64,000 nucleotides of DNA from Mariannaea sp. PMI_226 (GCA_024336345.1 JANFOG010000003.1:3602501-3666500), one strand, 5' to 3'; shown: positions 1 through 12,501, counted from the first letter of the stretch. The notes: generated by a model from the letters alone, not told the origin. Numbers and translations are program-made.

Positions 1-286
1 AACATTGTGGTAGAGGCAAGTGACACACACACCAGCTGGCTGATTAATGAGGGCAGACTCTCTGATTATATCCCCGATTGAGTAGTCCCAGAACGGACAA
101 TATATCTTCTTCCTGCCCGATGATTTAATTCTCGAGTCCGTAAGGCTACCTATCCCACGCAAACAAATGGTCTACTTGATTGAGAAAGAAGATTTCTGAC
201 TTCGATTGTGTATATCTTACTTGCAGGGACACAGGAAGCAAATCCGAAAGTTGAAGAAGGTGAAGAAGTGGCAGCCACCGGCCTAG
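1..286 (+). CDS. Probable 3' end of a gene cut by the left edge (unknown product)
   Basis: A chain of GT-AG exons can be read with consistent phase. A first fragment at 1-9 ends at a GTAGAG donor. A second exon at 86-139 lies between a GAGTAG acceptor and a GTAAGG donor and encodes a hydrophobic-acidic stretch containing FFLPDDLILES. A last exon at 227-286 follows a TTACTTGCAG acceptor and encodes a very basic tail with KLKKVKKW before a TAG stop. The introns would be 76 and 87 bases, normal for this window. The join rests on splice signals and phase only and I recognise no family. The first donor is uncertain. Alternatively the 227 exon could be read in another frame that stays open past a second donor at 288, which would make this part of a longer unidentified gene. 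Confidence 0.3.
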
Positions 287-883
287 AAGTAAGGGTTTGC
301 TTTGCCCTTTTTGCTGCTTGTAGTTTGCGAAGTGGCGGGTTGTATACTTACGCGAAGGGGACGGGGAAACAAATGGCTATTGATGGTGATGGGAGCGGAG
401 GGTACAGCCGTTGATCAGAATGTCTTATTGCTTAGCCACAGGAGCTGGATTGATTGAAAGGATTTGCCAACGGGCTTGATGATGTGCGGTGTAGTAATGT
501 AAATTGTTTTAAAGCGGGAGTGTTGCTAGGAGTGGGCTTGCACCTTTCATAGCCACATCAATATCACAGCATACAACAGTTGTGGCTCACACATCGTTCG
601 CTTCGTGGTTCGCAATCCACCCTCTGCCGGTGTATTGCAGAAGAAAGGTAATGATTCGATCAATTTCAACGTACAGCCTTTTCTACAGCCTTTTCTTGAG
701 CGGAATTTTCTCGCTCTGGTGTCTACAATGCAATTTCCCGTACTTTACTGCTCGGGTGGTGAGGCGTTTTATGTTTTGTTTATTTAAATAGGCCACCTGG
801 AGAAGGGCAAGAAACCTTTCGAGGTCATCAAACAGAATGCAATATCTGCGCACACATGTCGTCTACCATATATTCTGAATGCA
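287..883. other. Intergenic, promoter side of the CorA-like gene
   Basis: No gene is supported here. A frame open from about 793 runs into the CorA-like start at 884, and a possible donor (AAAG followed by GTAATG near 647) and acceptor (AAATAG near 791) leave room for an extra 5' exon of that gene, but no family similarity backs it. Confidence 0.4.
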
Positions 884-3047
884 ATGACTCTCAATACGTA
901 CGATCACGTTATCGATTGCTGCAGAACATGCGAATCTTACCCAGAGAACTATCTACGGCCCGGTTTCTTGAAGCGGCAATTACAACACGAACGGAAATAT
1001 CTCGACACTAAAAGTGAGTCCCTTTTCGATGCTGAAAATGAGCGTCTCGACTTTCTAGAACTTGAAGATGGTAGTAAGAGTACGCAATTCCTTTCTTTCT
1101 TTCTTTCTCTGTCTCTCTCTTTCTTTTTTTTTTTTTTTTCCCTTTTCGTACGTGTGTACAAACAATTGAAACCTTCTCGCTGACCGATACCCAAGAATAC
1201 AAGTCTAAAAGGATTGGGCACAGTCTCGATCTGAAATCACACTTGCATGTAAATCACAAAGATCCCAAATGTCGCCATATGCAAGTATTCCAATTTCCTT
1301 CAAAATGATGTAGATGAACCCAGAACTTCGACCTGACTTTCCTGGAGATTCGCGCAGGCAGATGATTCACGAGCACCACTGAACTGCTCCCGTGCGAGCT
1401 TCACCTATGTCCTCACCTTCCACCAGGTTGCCCCGAGCTTCCTGGACTACCTCCACTCATTTGGAGACACCGAAAATCCGTTGGATTACTCCTGGATTGA
1501 TTTCCAATCAGAAGACTCTCTGGGCGTCGCAAAGAGCGAGGCGCTCGAAATCCCCAAATTGGGTCGATCGGGTCGTGAACTAAGGGTGTCGTACCTCCTC
1601 CGCTCGGTCGAACGTTCAGAAGACAGACACGGCGACAGGCAATGGGCCTGGAAGGTTCGGCAAATGGCAGTCTATCATTCCTTTGATCTAGTGAACGGGC
1701 GAGCGTTCTGGCTGCACATTAAAGCAAATGGCTACATGAAAGATACCATCACAGATGCTGTGACCGAGATCCCAGAGTTGAGAGGCACTTCGCTCAATGA
1801 CGTTGCCAGCGCTTTCGCAGCTACACTGGCAACACATACATTGATTCTTGACTGGTGCGATTATAACTGGCGAGAGTGCATCAACGACGCTGGGGATGCT
1901 CTCAGAACGATCATCACTCGGGCAAAGACGACTCTGGATTTCGAAGACTGGAAAAAAGACCCCCTGGCGCGGGCAGCGACACTGAAGAGAAGCGAAAGCA
2001 ATGCATTCGGCCCTAGTAAAGCCAAGTCGAGCAATAATTGGCTTGGCCGCAGCCTGAGCACCGGACTTAGCAAAGCCATGACGAACCTGCGAGAGAAGTG
2101 GCCTAGGCTGGATGCCGCCCTCTCCACAGCATCAACGGATCCAGGGAAGAAGTTACCAGCGTTGCAACTTAAGAACGCCGCGACAATGCTAGGTAGAAGT
2201 AGAAATGATAGAGATTTTCAAGACGATCAGGAGATGTTCACGTTTGGCGACATGCAGAAGCTTCATCATTTTGGCGAGCAGATGCAAGAAATGCGACTTG
2301 TCATCCAACTGGATGTTCAGGCTCTACGGGATATAAACGAGACATACCGGGACCTGGTCGAGAGGCATGAGCTGAAACAAGATTTACAGCATAAGGGTTT
2401 AGCGCATGTGCTGATATTCTCACGAAAGATAACTAGGCTTGTTAAAAGCCTAGAGGCGAGGCTCACACAGCTGGAGACGATGATTACCTGGATCAGTGAT
2501 GGCAAGGCGCTGGTAAGTCCCCCATCCGATCCACATCGCAAACAGTGATGAGCCAGGGCGAGACTTAACTCGAGCTCTTATGATTAGTTTGACAATGTTC
2601 TACATCTTCGGAGCGTGCACGCCAGTGTCACCTTCGCCGAGAGCGCACACAGACAAGGCAGGAAGATGGAGCGGATCGCTAACCAGGCGGAGCAAGAGGC
2701 GGGTTCAATGCACATTATCACGTTCGTCACACTGGCCTTCCTGCCAGGGACTTTCGTCGCAGTAAGATACTTGTAGCCCCAAATTCGGTGATAATTGTCA
2801 TATCTGACCGTGGAACTAGACATTCTTCCAGAGCGGACTGGTGTCATTGCCTGACGGAGAACATCAACTAGACGGTGGAGCCTCAAAAAAGGTGCAGCTA
2901 AACGAAGAGGCCTTCAAGATGTTTTGCAAGATTTGCTTCCCGTTGATGGCGCTAACATTTTTATTCTGGTTCATTGCCTATTACTGCCTGAAGGCAAGGC
3001 GGAGTCGCAGGCGCCAGCAAGAGGATGAGGAGGAGGGTCAGACTTAG
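884..3047 (+). CDS. CorA-like Mg2+ transporter-family membrane protein
   Basis: Five exons can be joined in phase: 884-1070, 1196-1284, 1358-2512, 2588-2761 and 2820-3047, giving about 610 residues. The N-terminal part carries the fungal CorA-like ectodomain pattern: a DPKCR box, then a SRAPLNCS motif and a TFHQVAPSFLDYLHSFG motif that becomes continuous only after splicing. The C-terminal part has a long helical region and two membrane helices, the first around FVTLAFLPGTFVATFF and the second around CFPLMALTFLFWFIAYYCL, followed by a basic-acidic tail. The 2+2 helix layout is that of CorA/Mrs2 proteins, but the GMN signature after helix 1 is absent, as is usual in this expanded fungal family, so Mg2+ transport is not assured. 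The first intron contains a long pyrimidine tract (about 1090-1140). An additional 5' exon upstream of 884 is possible. Confidence 0.85.
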
Positions 3048-4689
3048 ATGGGACTCGCGCGCACACGATTGTGCATGAGCCTGTTTTCAAGAGTGAGTGG
3101 ACGAGGCGAGGCGTGGAACAACGCAGTAACCAGTTTTTCCCTCATTTGCAATCCTATAACTACCTACTCTTTTCTGGAGAATTATTGTTTTCTTATCCGT
3201 TGTATCGTTTCAAGTCTTCATTTTATTTATTATTCTTCTTCAAGCCGAACAAATAGAGTCGATTATTACCACGTCCCTTTTCTCATCATAATCTAATCGC
3301 CTCGTCACCACGGTTCCTCGCACCCTCCATGTCTCAGCCTCATGCAGCCACATTCACACCTGACATTACTGAGTCATTGTTGTTGGCCCATTGCCTTATG
3401 ACGTGCGTGGGGGTGTTGGTTCGCAGAGCTGCACGCCCTGCCCTCCAAGTTGCGCGAATAACTCCTCCTCCGTTGCGTTACCTTCGCATTGCCGAATGGT
3501 CTGCTCTGCCTCTCTTCAGTTGCAACACAAACCTGGATAAGTTATCTCCCAAGAACATGATTAGCCATTCCCAGTCTTTCGAGAGTAGTGACTGAATGTA
3601 GCCAATACCTTGCAACTATAGCTTCGAAACCTCCCGTTTCCTCTTCAGCTAGATCAAGCTTCATTTAGATTGCCATTATTTCAATGCAAGAATATCCGAC
3701 TTCCCATCCTCTAGCTCCATCGCTGACCACGCGGGACCAAGGTTGGCTCAAAGCATCCACCCCCTGCCAAAGAAAGCCCGTCTCCTCATACTCTAGCGGA
3801 CAAAAGCAACCAAGCCAGCAGGCAGAAACACGATTCCTCTAGGACAATGCCTCCGCCAAACTCGCCCGCTGTTCGCTCGAGCTGCTCGCTTCGCCACAGT
3901 CAATAAGCCCTGTCCTGAACTCAAGAATCAGGTCTGGGCTAAGTGTATTTGTTGGGAGATATACATACCGCTATCAAGGGGGCTTGATAGTAGGGATAGA
4001 CCAATAACTGTCATCTCAATGCAACCATCTCGACTCCTCCGCCCCTTGGTTGACAGGCTTTCCCCAATTTCGGGGTGTGTGCCTCGGTGGCTGCCTTGTT
4101 TCCGGGTACACTTCTGGCGATAATAGGTGCTTCAACCTCATTTGATGCACCAAAGTAGAAAGCAACACACGCGTGAATATATGGTAAGGTAGGCAAGGCA
4201 GCGTACTGGGTGCTAGTAACCGGCATTTGTGAACTTGAGAGTTTGCCTATTCCGCTGTTCCCGCAACACGCCGGGCACCAAATCGTCATGACAGCACAAA
4301 ACCACTCGCGCACGCTTGTGGCAGACTCGCACAGCCATCAGTCAATTGAACCGTAGGTTAGATGAGACGATTGGCAAATCTTGCAAAGCTATCTGCCCAC
4401 TCTTCTAGCCACAATTGACAGGCGAATGCGTTTTCCTCGTCTCTTCGTGCACTCGGCATGCCATTCCTTGGGGATCGCTGCCTATCCCATCTATTTATTG
4501 AAACTTCGATTATTTGGCCACCACAATACTTTCTGGCCTTCTAAAATCCAATGTTTCTCTCTCCTTCTTTTTGTGGCACAACGTACCTCCTCCAGACTGG
4601 ACAAACCTGTGGGCACCCAGCTCCCGGCTCATCAGTCTTACAGAAACAGATTGGCTCACAGCTCCTCACCTCCGCCCCTTCATTGCGCC
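3048..4689. other. Intergenic region, no gene supported
   Basis: This stretch holds only short open frames without family resemblance. The longest (3329-3595 on plus, 88 codons; 4011-4313 on minus, 100 codons) lack coding character. The last few hundred bases are pyrimidine-rich and are probably the promoter and leader of the kinase gene. Confidence 0.5.
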
Positions 4690-7669
4690 ATGTCCGACAC
4701 CTCATCGCGCTCTCCATCCCCATGGACACCTCTTTCAGCAGAGGGAGCCTTGGCCATGGAAGAACTACACAAGGAGTTTGGAGAATACGTTCAGAAGAGG
4801 TCGGTATTAGCCAAAGATGGATTTGGGCAGGAGGTTGAATACATTGCGTCGGTGGCCCTCAAAGAGTTCTGGGACTTCGACAGGGTAAACAGCATCTTAA
4901 CCACCCTTGAGGTTAAGGAACGGCCTGAGCAAATCATCGCCAACTTCACTCATATATTCTCTATTCTCGTCTACATCAGCCGCCCAACAGACATCGGTCT
5001 ATTCACACCTCGCCTCCTCGATGACCAACACTTGCCGCTTACAAGCCGACCAACCGATTGGCCCACTACCCCGAGAAACGATGATTTATACGAAACTTTC
5101 AGGAAGCACCAATGGAGATTTTGCCCGCTGGAGTTCCGCAACGGTTACATGCATAAACGGTACTTGGAACCGCAAATGATTCTGCCGGTCAAGTACAAAG
5201 AGCAGCTCAGTCCCGTATCAGCAGGCGGAGATGAATCTGTCGTGTTCAAGGTCGAGGTCGACAAGGATTGTAATGAAACACTTCCATCGGTAAGTATCTC
5301 CAAGCATCTACACGCCCCCCGTCCACATTATCGCCAACACATAATTTTAGTCTACCGTCGTGTTCAAGGTCTACTCAACGGAGGAGGCCAAGGACCTTTT
5401 TAAAGCGGAAGCAGACGCCTATACAAGTATTTTGGCAGAGCATGCAGACTACATCACTATGTGCTATGGGTCTTTTGAACAGAATGGAAAATACACCATC
5501 ATTCTTGAATACGCGCCACGCGGCACCCTACTCGACTTCTGGCTTAACACTCACCCTCCACACGATACGGCGGAGCTCACACGATACTGGAGAGCATCGT
5601 TCCAGTTGCTCCAAGGTTTGGAGCTTATCCATGAGGTGTCGCGACTGAACAAGCCTTCGCGTTGGGTCTGGTCAATGTGGGTTGGCAAGTAGACGGCAGC
5701 ACCTCTTGAGTAAATGCTAATTGTACGTAGGACCCATCACGACATCAAGCCCGCCAACATTCTGGTGTTTCCAAGTACACCCGACACATCGGACCCTTAT
5801 GACGTGAAGTTTAAACTGACAGATTTTGGCACAACTCGCATTACGAAGAAACTTGCTGGCGCTGACCACAGTCTTTCCCTGGCCAACAACGGCAACCGAA
5901 TGTATAGTAAGTTCAGTTCCAGTTATACATGTCTTGTTCGAAAGACGAGAGATTCTGACAAGCCACCCTACGAAAGCGGCCCCCGAGTGCTGTCGCACCA
6001 CCACTGTGCAAGAACATTGGTCCAACCGAGTCGAGCCGACCGTGGACGTATGGGCGCTTGGCGCCGTGTTGAGCGACGGGCTCATTTGGTCCATTTGGGG
6101 AGAAAGTGGTCGCGATAAGTACCGCAATGAGCGACAGAGGGAAATCGCCCAGATTCCCGCACTCAAGGGCTCTGGGTACGATGCATGCTTTCATAACGGG
6201 ATTCACAGACTTGAGGCAGTGGACGCCACACACCAGTTGGTTCTCGATCACTCTCGGAAGATTGATTCACTCTCCGAAGTTGTGAGCGAGCTCATCTTGG
6301 AGCACATGCTTCAAGGGATTAAAGGTCGGCTCAGCCCCTCTCAAACATTCAATAAGTTTGAGGCCAAGTTTGATCGATGGAAGAGATTCCAGGAATCGAC
6401 AAATACATCAGCCATCATTGATCGATCGGACCATCGTCCGACGAATGTCAGTCTGTCAACCAGCTCAGCGAATAATACTCATCCAAAAAGACAAGAGGGT
6501 ATCCAAAGAGAACCAAAGCCATCAAGCAAGCCGGTGGCGAGACTGAAAGACGCTTTCAATTCTTGTAGCAGCTTTTCCCAGCAGACTGGCAGCTTCTGCC
6601 AGCACCACAGATCCACATCTGTGGCAACACATTCTAACCCTGAGTTCAATAAGGAGACAAGCGACAATAAGGGAGATTTTCGCCTCAGTCGAGAGGAAAT
6701 TGGTCGAGGAAGACCTCCCGAGCAAAATACCATCAGCAATGGTAACAGAATGGAGCAGCTCGTCTCATTCAAGGATGTGTACATGCATTTGACGACAAAG
6801 AGACATCGGTCTATGAGTTTTAGTCGTATGCTAAGCTCAAGAAGGGGAATTTCCACTAATGTGATGAACCTGGTTGGCATTTCCGAAGCCCTGTCCAAAA
6901 TCGATGCATTCGGGTCTCGCGATCAGGTGTGTTGATTCCCAAATCTTCTCAGTCCATGCATATTGAGAAGCCTAGGCCCAACTGTTACTAACGGTTTGTG
7001 AACAGTATATCCTGATTGACAATTATGAGTCGATGAAAGATCACAAACTCGAAGTAGAAATTGCTGCCCGGGTCATCAGTTATTATGTGAAAGAGGTTCA
7101 CTCGACCAAGAAAAAAAATGCAATACAGCTCTACTTTGCTTCCGAAATGGGCAACCCCAGCAAACACGGGACGAGCTCGAGTGTGGAGACTGCCATTCGA
7201 CACCACGAGTTCATCCCAGGATATTGTGCTATGAACTTGAGTCTTCGCAATATCTTGGAGAAGATCGCCGCCAGTCCCAAGCCTTCCAGCGTGTACGTCT
7301 TCACTGACGCCGTCTGGGAGCCCGGACCATGCGAGGTCGGTCGAGTCATTGCTGAAGCGGTCAGCGCCATGGTCGAGAAGAGGTTGAAAGCGCAAGACAT
7401 CATGATCCAATTCATCCGGTTTGGAGATGGAATACACCAACGCGAAAGACTAAGGAAACTGGATGACGATCTGGTGACGACCTACGATCTGGACCAAGCT
7501 TAGTAAGTCAACATTTCCCTCTCACTTTGCTGTTGTCTGAATATTCACCGCTTACAATTCCCATAGCGATATTGTTGATACCAAAAGCTATAACTCGAAT
7601 GTCCCCGATATTCTCGTCGGAAGCATATCCAGTCATCATGATGGAAAATCTTCCGACGCTTCGCGCTGA
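4690..7669 (+). CDS. Protein kinase with C-terminal vWA-like domain
   Basis: Six exons join in phase: 4690-5289, 5351 to 5676 or 5688, 5731-5906, 5977-6926, 7006-7502 and 7567-7669, giving about 883-887 residues. Residues 1-200 form a helical N-terminal region of unknown role. A kinase domain follows, with VVFKVYS (catalytic Lys), an Ala-Glu-Ala-Asp helix C, HHDIKPANIL (catalytic loop), LTDFGTT (DFG) and, after splicing at 5976, RMYTAPEC (APE), then DVWALG. After a Ser/Arg-rich linker the last two exons encode a second domain starting YILIDNYESMKDH, which resembles the start of a von Willebrand A fold, and ending in a DIVDT motif. The glycine loop is weak (AGGDES), but the catalytic Lys, HxD and DFG are present, so activity is plausible. 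The third exon's upstream donor has two possible positions. Kinase plus vWA fusions occur in mould genomes; the substrate is unknown. Confidence 0.8.
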
Positions 7670-8779
7670 TTTATTTCTTCCATCTGACCAAGATCTACTC
7701 CTTATGAATCTTGTCTGTGAGTGGCTATTTTGCGTATCGAGTGCGTCCAGCTGTCCGTCAGGATGGTTTAGAGACACTCTTCAGTCTGATCCGTTCCCTT
7801 CGGGTTGTCTTGGCTACTAGGCTTCATCCTGGGGCCACTCGTTACCAGTTAACCGCCCACTAACACTGGTAGTATTCAACTAGGTACCCACAGATATTAT
7901 ATCATGCTTTGGGTCAGTTTTACTTTTTTTTTTCTTTTTTTTTTTTTTTCCTTGGTTCATTCAGATAGGGATTATTCAAGCGGAGGATAAGAATCACCCA
8001 GGCGTGAGGATAGGGATCATTTAAGTGTGAGGATCGGTAGAGATATCAAAACGTCTAGAATGGCTGATCAGCATGCCGGAAAAGACGAATGCCGCGGTTT
8101 CACAATCTTGAAGTCCTCAGGATTCGTTACTGGAAGACTTAGAGTAACACTACCAAATACATCTCTATATACGAGGAGGGGGTTGCTCAAATTTTAAAGT
8201 GAATGAGGAGAGATAAAACTAGATAGATGGGTTAGAGAATGGCCTAAATTGTATGGCAAGGCTAAACCCAAGATACCCAGGAACGAGGCCCTTTGAGATC
8301 AGCCTGTCCAGTTCGACTTGAAAAATAAATCAAGAGAGTCAAATACAGAGAAATAGTTGGTATATGGAACGCAACTATCTCGTCAACGCCCTTGTCGGTT
8401 TTGAACATTTGGGAAAGTTTCGACATCGAGAATAAAATGTGCGAAACGCGAATATCCCAAGCCGCCCCAAAGCACACCAATACATGATTGTTATACACAG
8501 CAATAGAACAAAAGAGCCTTTTTTAGGCATGTACGTAGAGTAGTAGTCTCTGTTCTTTCAGTGAAACCAACAGGCGTATTAGAGCCAATCAAGGCAATAA
8601 TTCGTGCAGCCTCAAATGCATTTGTGATCACCCCGCAACACAACCCAACACAACAGTTTTTCTCCCTTACCTTCTTTTCCCTTCTCTTCCAGTTTCTTCA
8701 TAAACCCTTTAGTCTTTGTTAATTCATTCCCTTTCCAGCCCTTTCTTTGGAACCATTTTTGCATTTCAAGTCGAGAACG
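7670..8779. other. Intergenic region with poly(T) tract
   Basis: No coding frame is supported. A nearly uninterrupted T tract lies at about 7924-7950. The last 150 bases before the tetraspanin start are rich in T and C, as expected of a leader. Confidence 0.5.
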
Positions 8780-9812
8780 ATGGCCATCATGAACTACATA
8801 GCTGTCACCTACTGTCTGGTGAGCAACGACTTGACCGCCCAACAGCTCGTACTTGTATGAAGGTTAGCTTACCTCCGTCGCAGGTTACCATCGTGCTGTC
8901 TGTCACATCTTTGTTAGTTTTCGATGATTAGCAACTGGCGTTTGATTCGTATCTCCGCTGCATGACACTGATCCATTTCTAGAGCCGTCCACTTCCGCAG
9001 CAGAAACCTCTCGCTCCCCATGTCGCCTGTCGTCTCCATCCTCACGACCATCCTTCCCCTCGCCGCTTTTGTGATAACTACCACACATCCATCACTCCTC
9101 CGCTACTCTCAGGCCTCGAACGGACGCATCAGACGACTGGCACCCTTCATCATCCAAACTCTCCAGGGCCTTGCCGTTACCATCCTCGCTACGCTCCTGT
9201 TCGAAGGGGTGGTGCCGTCTCGTGGTCTGGATTGCGCGATGGAGACCGATTGGATGGACATGTTCCGGGCGCACGATGGGGATGGCATTCGGCGAATCCA
9301 AGATTCCTTTGATTGCTGCGGATTCAATTCGGTCAAAGACCGCGCGTACCCATTCCCACATAACGCGCCAAGTACGTGCAGCGAGACGTATGGACGTAGC
9401 ATCCCATGCCGAGGACCGTGGAGACGAGCAATGCAGACATTTGTCGGTACAGAGTTGTTCATCGTCCTATTTGTAGGACTGATTCAGGTAATTGCACAAG
9501 GAATCTACCATATGTACAAAGTTCAATACTAACTACATCTATTTGTAGGTCGTCAATCTTGTGCTAATGACCGGGGGGGTAGCTTGGCACACAGGCCGGC
9601 GTCGCGAAAGCCAAACAAATGGCGTCTCCGAAAGTCAGTACCTGCTTCCACCTCCCTCTGGCACAGATGGAGAGACAACACGTCAGGGAGGCCAAAATCA
9701 ATCTTATGGAAGCACAAATGGCTTCCACGAATATATGAACGGGGATGATTTGGAGCCAGAGGTTGAGCCTTCTGGCATCAATGAAAGAAATGCTTGGGAA
9801 GTGGAAGAGTAA
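8780..9812 (+). CDS. Tetraspanin
   Basis: Four exons join in phase: 8780-8818, 8884-8912 (only 29 bases), 8983-9487 and 9549-9812, giving about 278 residues. Hydrophobic segments fit four membrane helices: one built from exons 1-2, one at MSPVVSILTTILPLAAFVI, one at PFIIQTLQGLAVTILATLLF, and one spanning the exon 3-4 junction (LFIVLFVGLIQ then VVNLVLMTGG). The large extracellular loop between helices 3 and 4 carries the diagnostic CCG motif (DSFDCCGFN) and two further cysteines, which fits a small disulfide-bonded loop. The cytoplasmic tail of about 70 residues is polar and acidic. Fungal tetraspanins act at the plasma membrane or endomembranes as organisers; Pls1 is needed for appressorium penetration in some pathogens. 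I cannot assign this protein to Pls1 or to a Tsp2/Tsp3 class from sequence alone. The first 13 codons rest on splice-site reading. Confidence 0.82.
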
Positions 9813-10768
9813 CTACGGGTAAACTGGTGTGGTCTTTCTAGCCAATGAAGATATAGAAGGAGGGCTGTTCCTGAGCACTTGTGGTCACTTTGGTAAGCTT
9901 ATACTGACTTGCCAGATCAGTAGCCGATATCAAGGATTCTCAGTCAGAAAGACCAGGGCTGCCTATATCCTCCGGTTGTTATGTTTCTGGGCAATCGTGA
10001 ATCGGCTGTAACTTATTTCCAAGAAGAATCACATTCTCTATAAAAGCTGTTTATAGCGTCACCACATAGCATATCCTTTCCCAAAGAATGGTCTCAATAA
10101 TATCAATCTCGTCAGTGCCATTATTTCTCCAGCTCGTGAGCCTTGAAACATTGAGACCATAAATATTCTTCATTGCAGAACCAAATAAATCAAAGATAGA
10201 ATGGCAACAAAACAACGCCCAGATAAGCCCCTCATCTTCATATATTGCTGTCTAAGCAAGCCAGAAGACTGCAATCGCCAACAAGTCACAAGATCCATCC
10301 TAAGACTGGAACAAAGCACACCTCAAGATGCCAAAATAAAAATCTAATTCCTCATTCAGCATAAATTCGCAGCTTTATGAAATAGTCATAATTCAGAAGT
10401 GATTTACCTGTTCATAACTCCTTTTATCTGTGCTTTACGCTCCACCAGCTGCCACGATTTTGTGTTCCCTAAGCTACGAGGACAAAGCCACTCCAGGTTC
10501 AGTTTATAAAACAAGGCTTCGGTTATCCAACTCCTCCAGTCACTCAGCTATAAAGGTCGAGGTCCATTCTCCAAATTGGCCCAGCGGGCCATCTTTACGA
10601 GGCTCGGCGCAGTACAGCGGCTCTCGATCCGAACATCAAGTCAATGAATAGCATCCACGTTTGGTGTTGATGGCCAGTGAACGTCTAACGCTTATAGAAC
10701 TAGGTGCATGATTTGATGATGAATCAAACTTTAACACCTTCATAAAGTAAACTGTATGGAGCTCCTTA
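9813..10768. other. Intergenic region between convergent genes
   Basis: This is the 3' flank of both the tetraspanin gene and the minus-strand Zn2Cys6 gene. It is AT-rich around 10020-10430. No gene is supported. Confidence 0.5.
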
Positions 10769-11946
10769 TTATATACTATGGAGGTCAAGCCGATCGATGA
10801 GACTCTTGGTGTGTCTCACCATTGTGACACACATTGGCTCCCTGTCCGTCGACTGGCGATGGTTGTGGTGCTGATGTTGAAGGTTGACGCATGACGGCAG
10901 CGCCCCAGAATGCCAGCCCAGCTGTCTTTCCTCCATTAGTTGGAGTAATCGTGAAAAGCTGGCCAGGTTTGCGTCGGCAGACCCAAAAATCTCCTGCCTC
11001 ACGGCGCTTTTCGCCATCGCCTCCCATTGGTGCGGAGCCAGGGTGACGCGAAGAGAGGGTGAGGAAAAGTTCCCATCTGCTGATCCGAGGTCTAATAATC
11101 CTGGTTGTGTTTCGCTGATAAGAAGGGGCTTGGTCTCGTCGTTGCTGGCTGCGCGCTTTGCCTCCTCTTCTATTGACTGAACAAGTCTCCGATAAGTCTC
11201 CGCCATCGAAACCAGCAACGTGTTGAGAAGCTGGGAATTTTGCATAGCCCAAACGAAATTTGTTGGACAAACTTGGCACTGGAGAATTCCCAGAGCTCTT
11301 GAAACAACAGTCCGTAGTCTGATAAGCCCAGATGAAAATGACATATTAGAGTGAGTTGCCCGAGTCTCCTCTAGGCACAGATAGATACTAGCGAGACAAG
11401 AGCAGGAAGGTTCCGATGGCGTGGAATCCAGTCTCAGCACCGTCTGGTCTGGCTCTATTGAGATGTCTGTCTCGCATCTAATTACATAGTTAGAATACAC
11501 TGTCGAATAGGAGATGAGACGAACATACCCCCAGAGGCTTTGGTCAAGGCTAGGGTCATATACGAGTTGGGACGTAAACTCGAAGCCACTCTGACTCATG
11601 ACCACGTCCGCATCTTTCCTCATTCCAATGGGAGGAGAAGATTTCTCAACAGGAGTTGGGGGTGTCCCTGTTGTTGTGTTTGCGCTGCTAACAGTGATTT
11701 GATCTTCCTCTCCCTGAGTCTTGCGCTTCTTTGGTCTTCCCAGCGGAAGTCGGGCGGAGTACTTGCATGTGTCTCCCGTACTCACACATCTTCCGCATTC
11801 GGGATATTCGCCGTCACACTTGAGCTTCTTTTGCCCTTCATTGGTCAGCATTACACAATTTTCAAGTATGGTCGAGACTGCCAGGCCGTACTGCACTGAT
11901 CACAGGAAGCCCTTCTGTGAGAGGGGTCGGTCGCTGCGGGAGCCAT
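10769..11946 (-). CDS. AflR-type Zn2Cys6 transcription factor
   Basis: Three exons on the minus strand join in phase: 11946-11892, 11835-11529 and 11477-10769, giving about 356 residues. Splicing completes a perfect binuclear cluster, with cysteines at residues 15, 18, 25, 32, 35 and 42 (spacing C-x2-C-x6-C-x6-C-x2-C-x6-C). The first intron falls right after the second cysteine, so a single-exon reading misses half of the finger. A basic linker (LGRPKKRK) follows, as in AflR-like regulators. The C-terminal half contains a helical region with RALGILQCQVC and TLLVSMAETYRRL, resembling the aflatoxin-regulatory C-terminal domain. The protein is predicted to be nuclear and to bind CGG-type sites. 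No polyketide synthase, NRPS or tailoring enzyme lies nearby, so its target is unknown. It is divergent from the ribosome-biogenesis gene at 12502. Confidence 0.83.
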
Positions 11947-12501
11947 CCAACCGGTGGGATGGTATGGAAGCGCTCAATATGAATGGGAACTGAGTTAATT
12001 GAGAGTTGAGCCAAGTATATAAGGTAGAGTAGTGTATCAATAAGTTTCCTATTCTCATATATCGTATTCAAGATTTCCTTTGGTGAAAGACCAACGAGAT
12101 ATGAGTGAGGTGACGGATGCCTTTGGCGTCAAGTAAGCAGACAAGGGCGCATCCAGCTGCGGGAGTTCTACAAGCAACAAGTCACCTTGAAGGTAGGTAA
12201 TTACGTACTCCATGTGCTCCGTAAAGGACGGTACATTTTACGGTGCACTGCTCACTGAGGCCTAGTGGTACCTTTAGCCAACCTGTACATAGTATGCACT
12301 AAGTTGGACTCTGGAGTATCTCCACCTTATTCCTCCAAGGGACTTCGGAGCTCGGAAGCTGCATAATCCGGTCGCCCAACCACCGGCCGTAAAAAAAATT
12401 TGGATTTTCCTCCAACTGATAAGAGGCCCCCACTATCAAAAGAAAGATCTTGAGATCCTAACAACCCAGAAAAGAAAATCATACTTTTTGCGACTGCAAC
12501 A
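11947..12501. promoter_or_regulatory. Divergent promoter region of the Zn2Cys6 and L1-domain genes
   Basis: This 555-base interval separates two head-to-head starts. The 150 bases before the plus-strand start contain A-rich tracts and purine-rich leader sequence. No individual site is assigned with confidence. Confidence 0.5.

Noticed and set aside
949..1221. Minus-strand Lys/Arg-rich frame
   Set aside because: It is created by the intron's pyrimidine tract read in antisense.
3329..3595. 88-codon plus-strand frame
   Set aside because: No promoter-like context or family resemblance; treated as chance.
5717..6166. 149-codon minus-strand frame inside the kinase gene
   Set aside because: It overlaps kinase exons with DFG and APE motifs on the plus strand, so it is a shadow.
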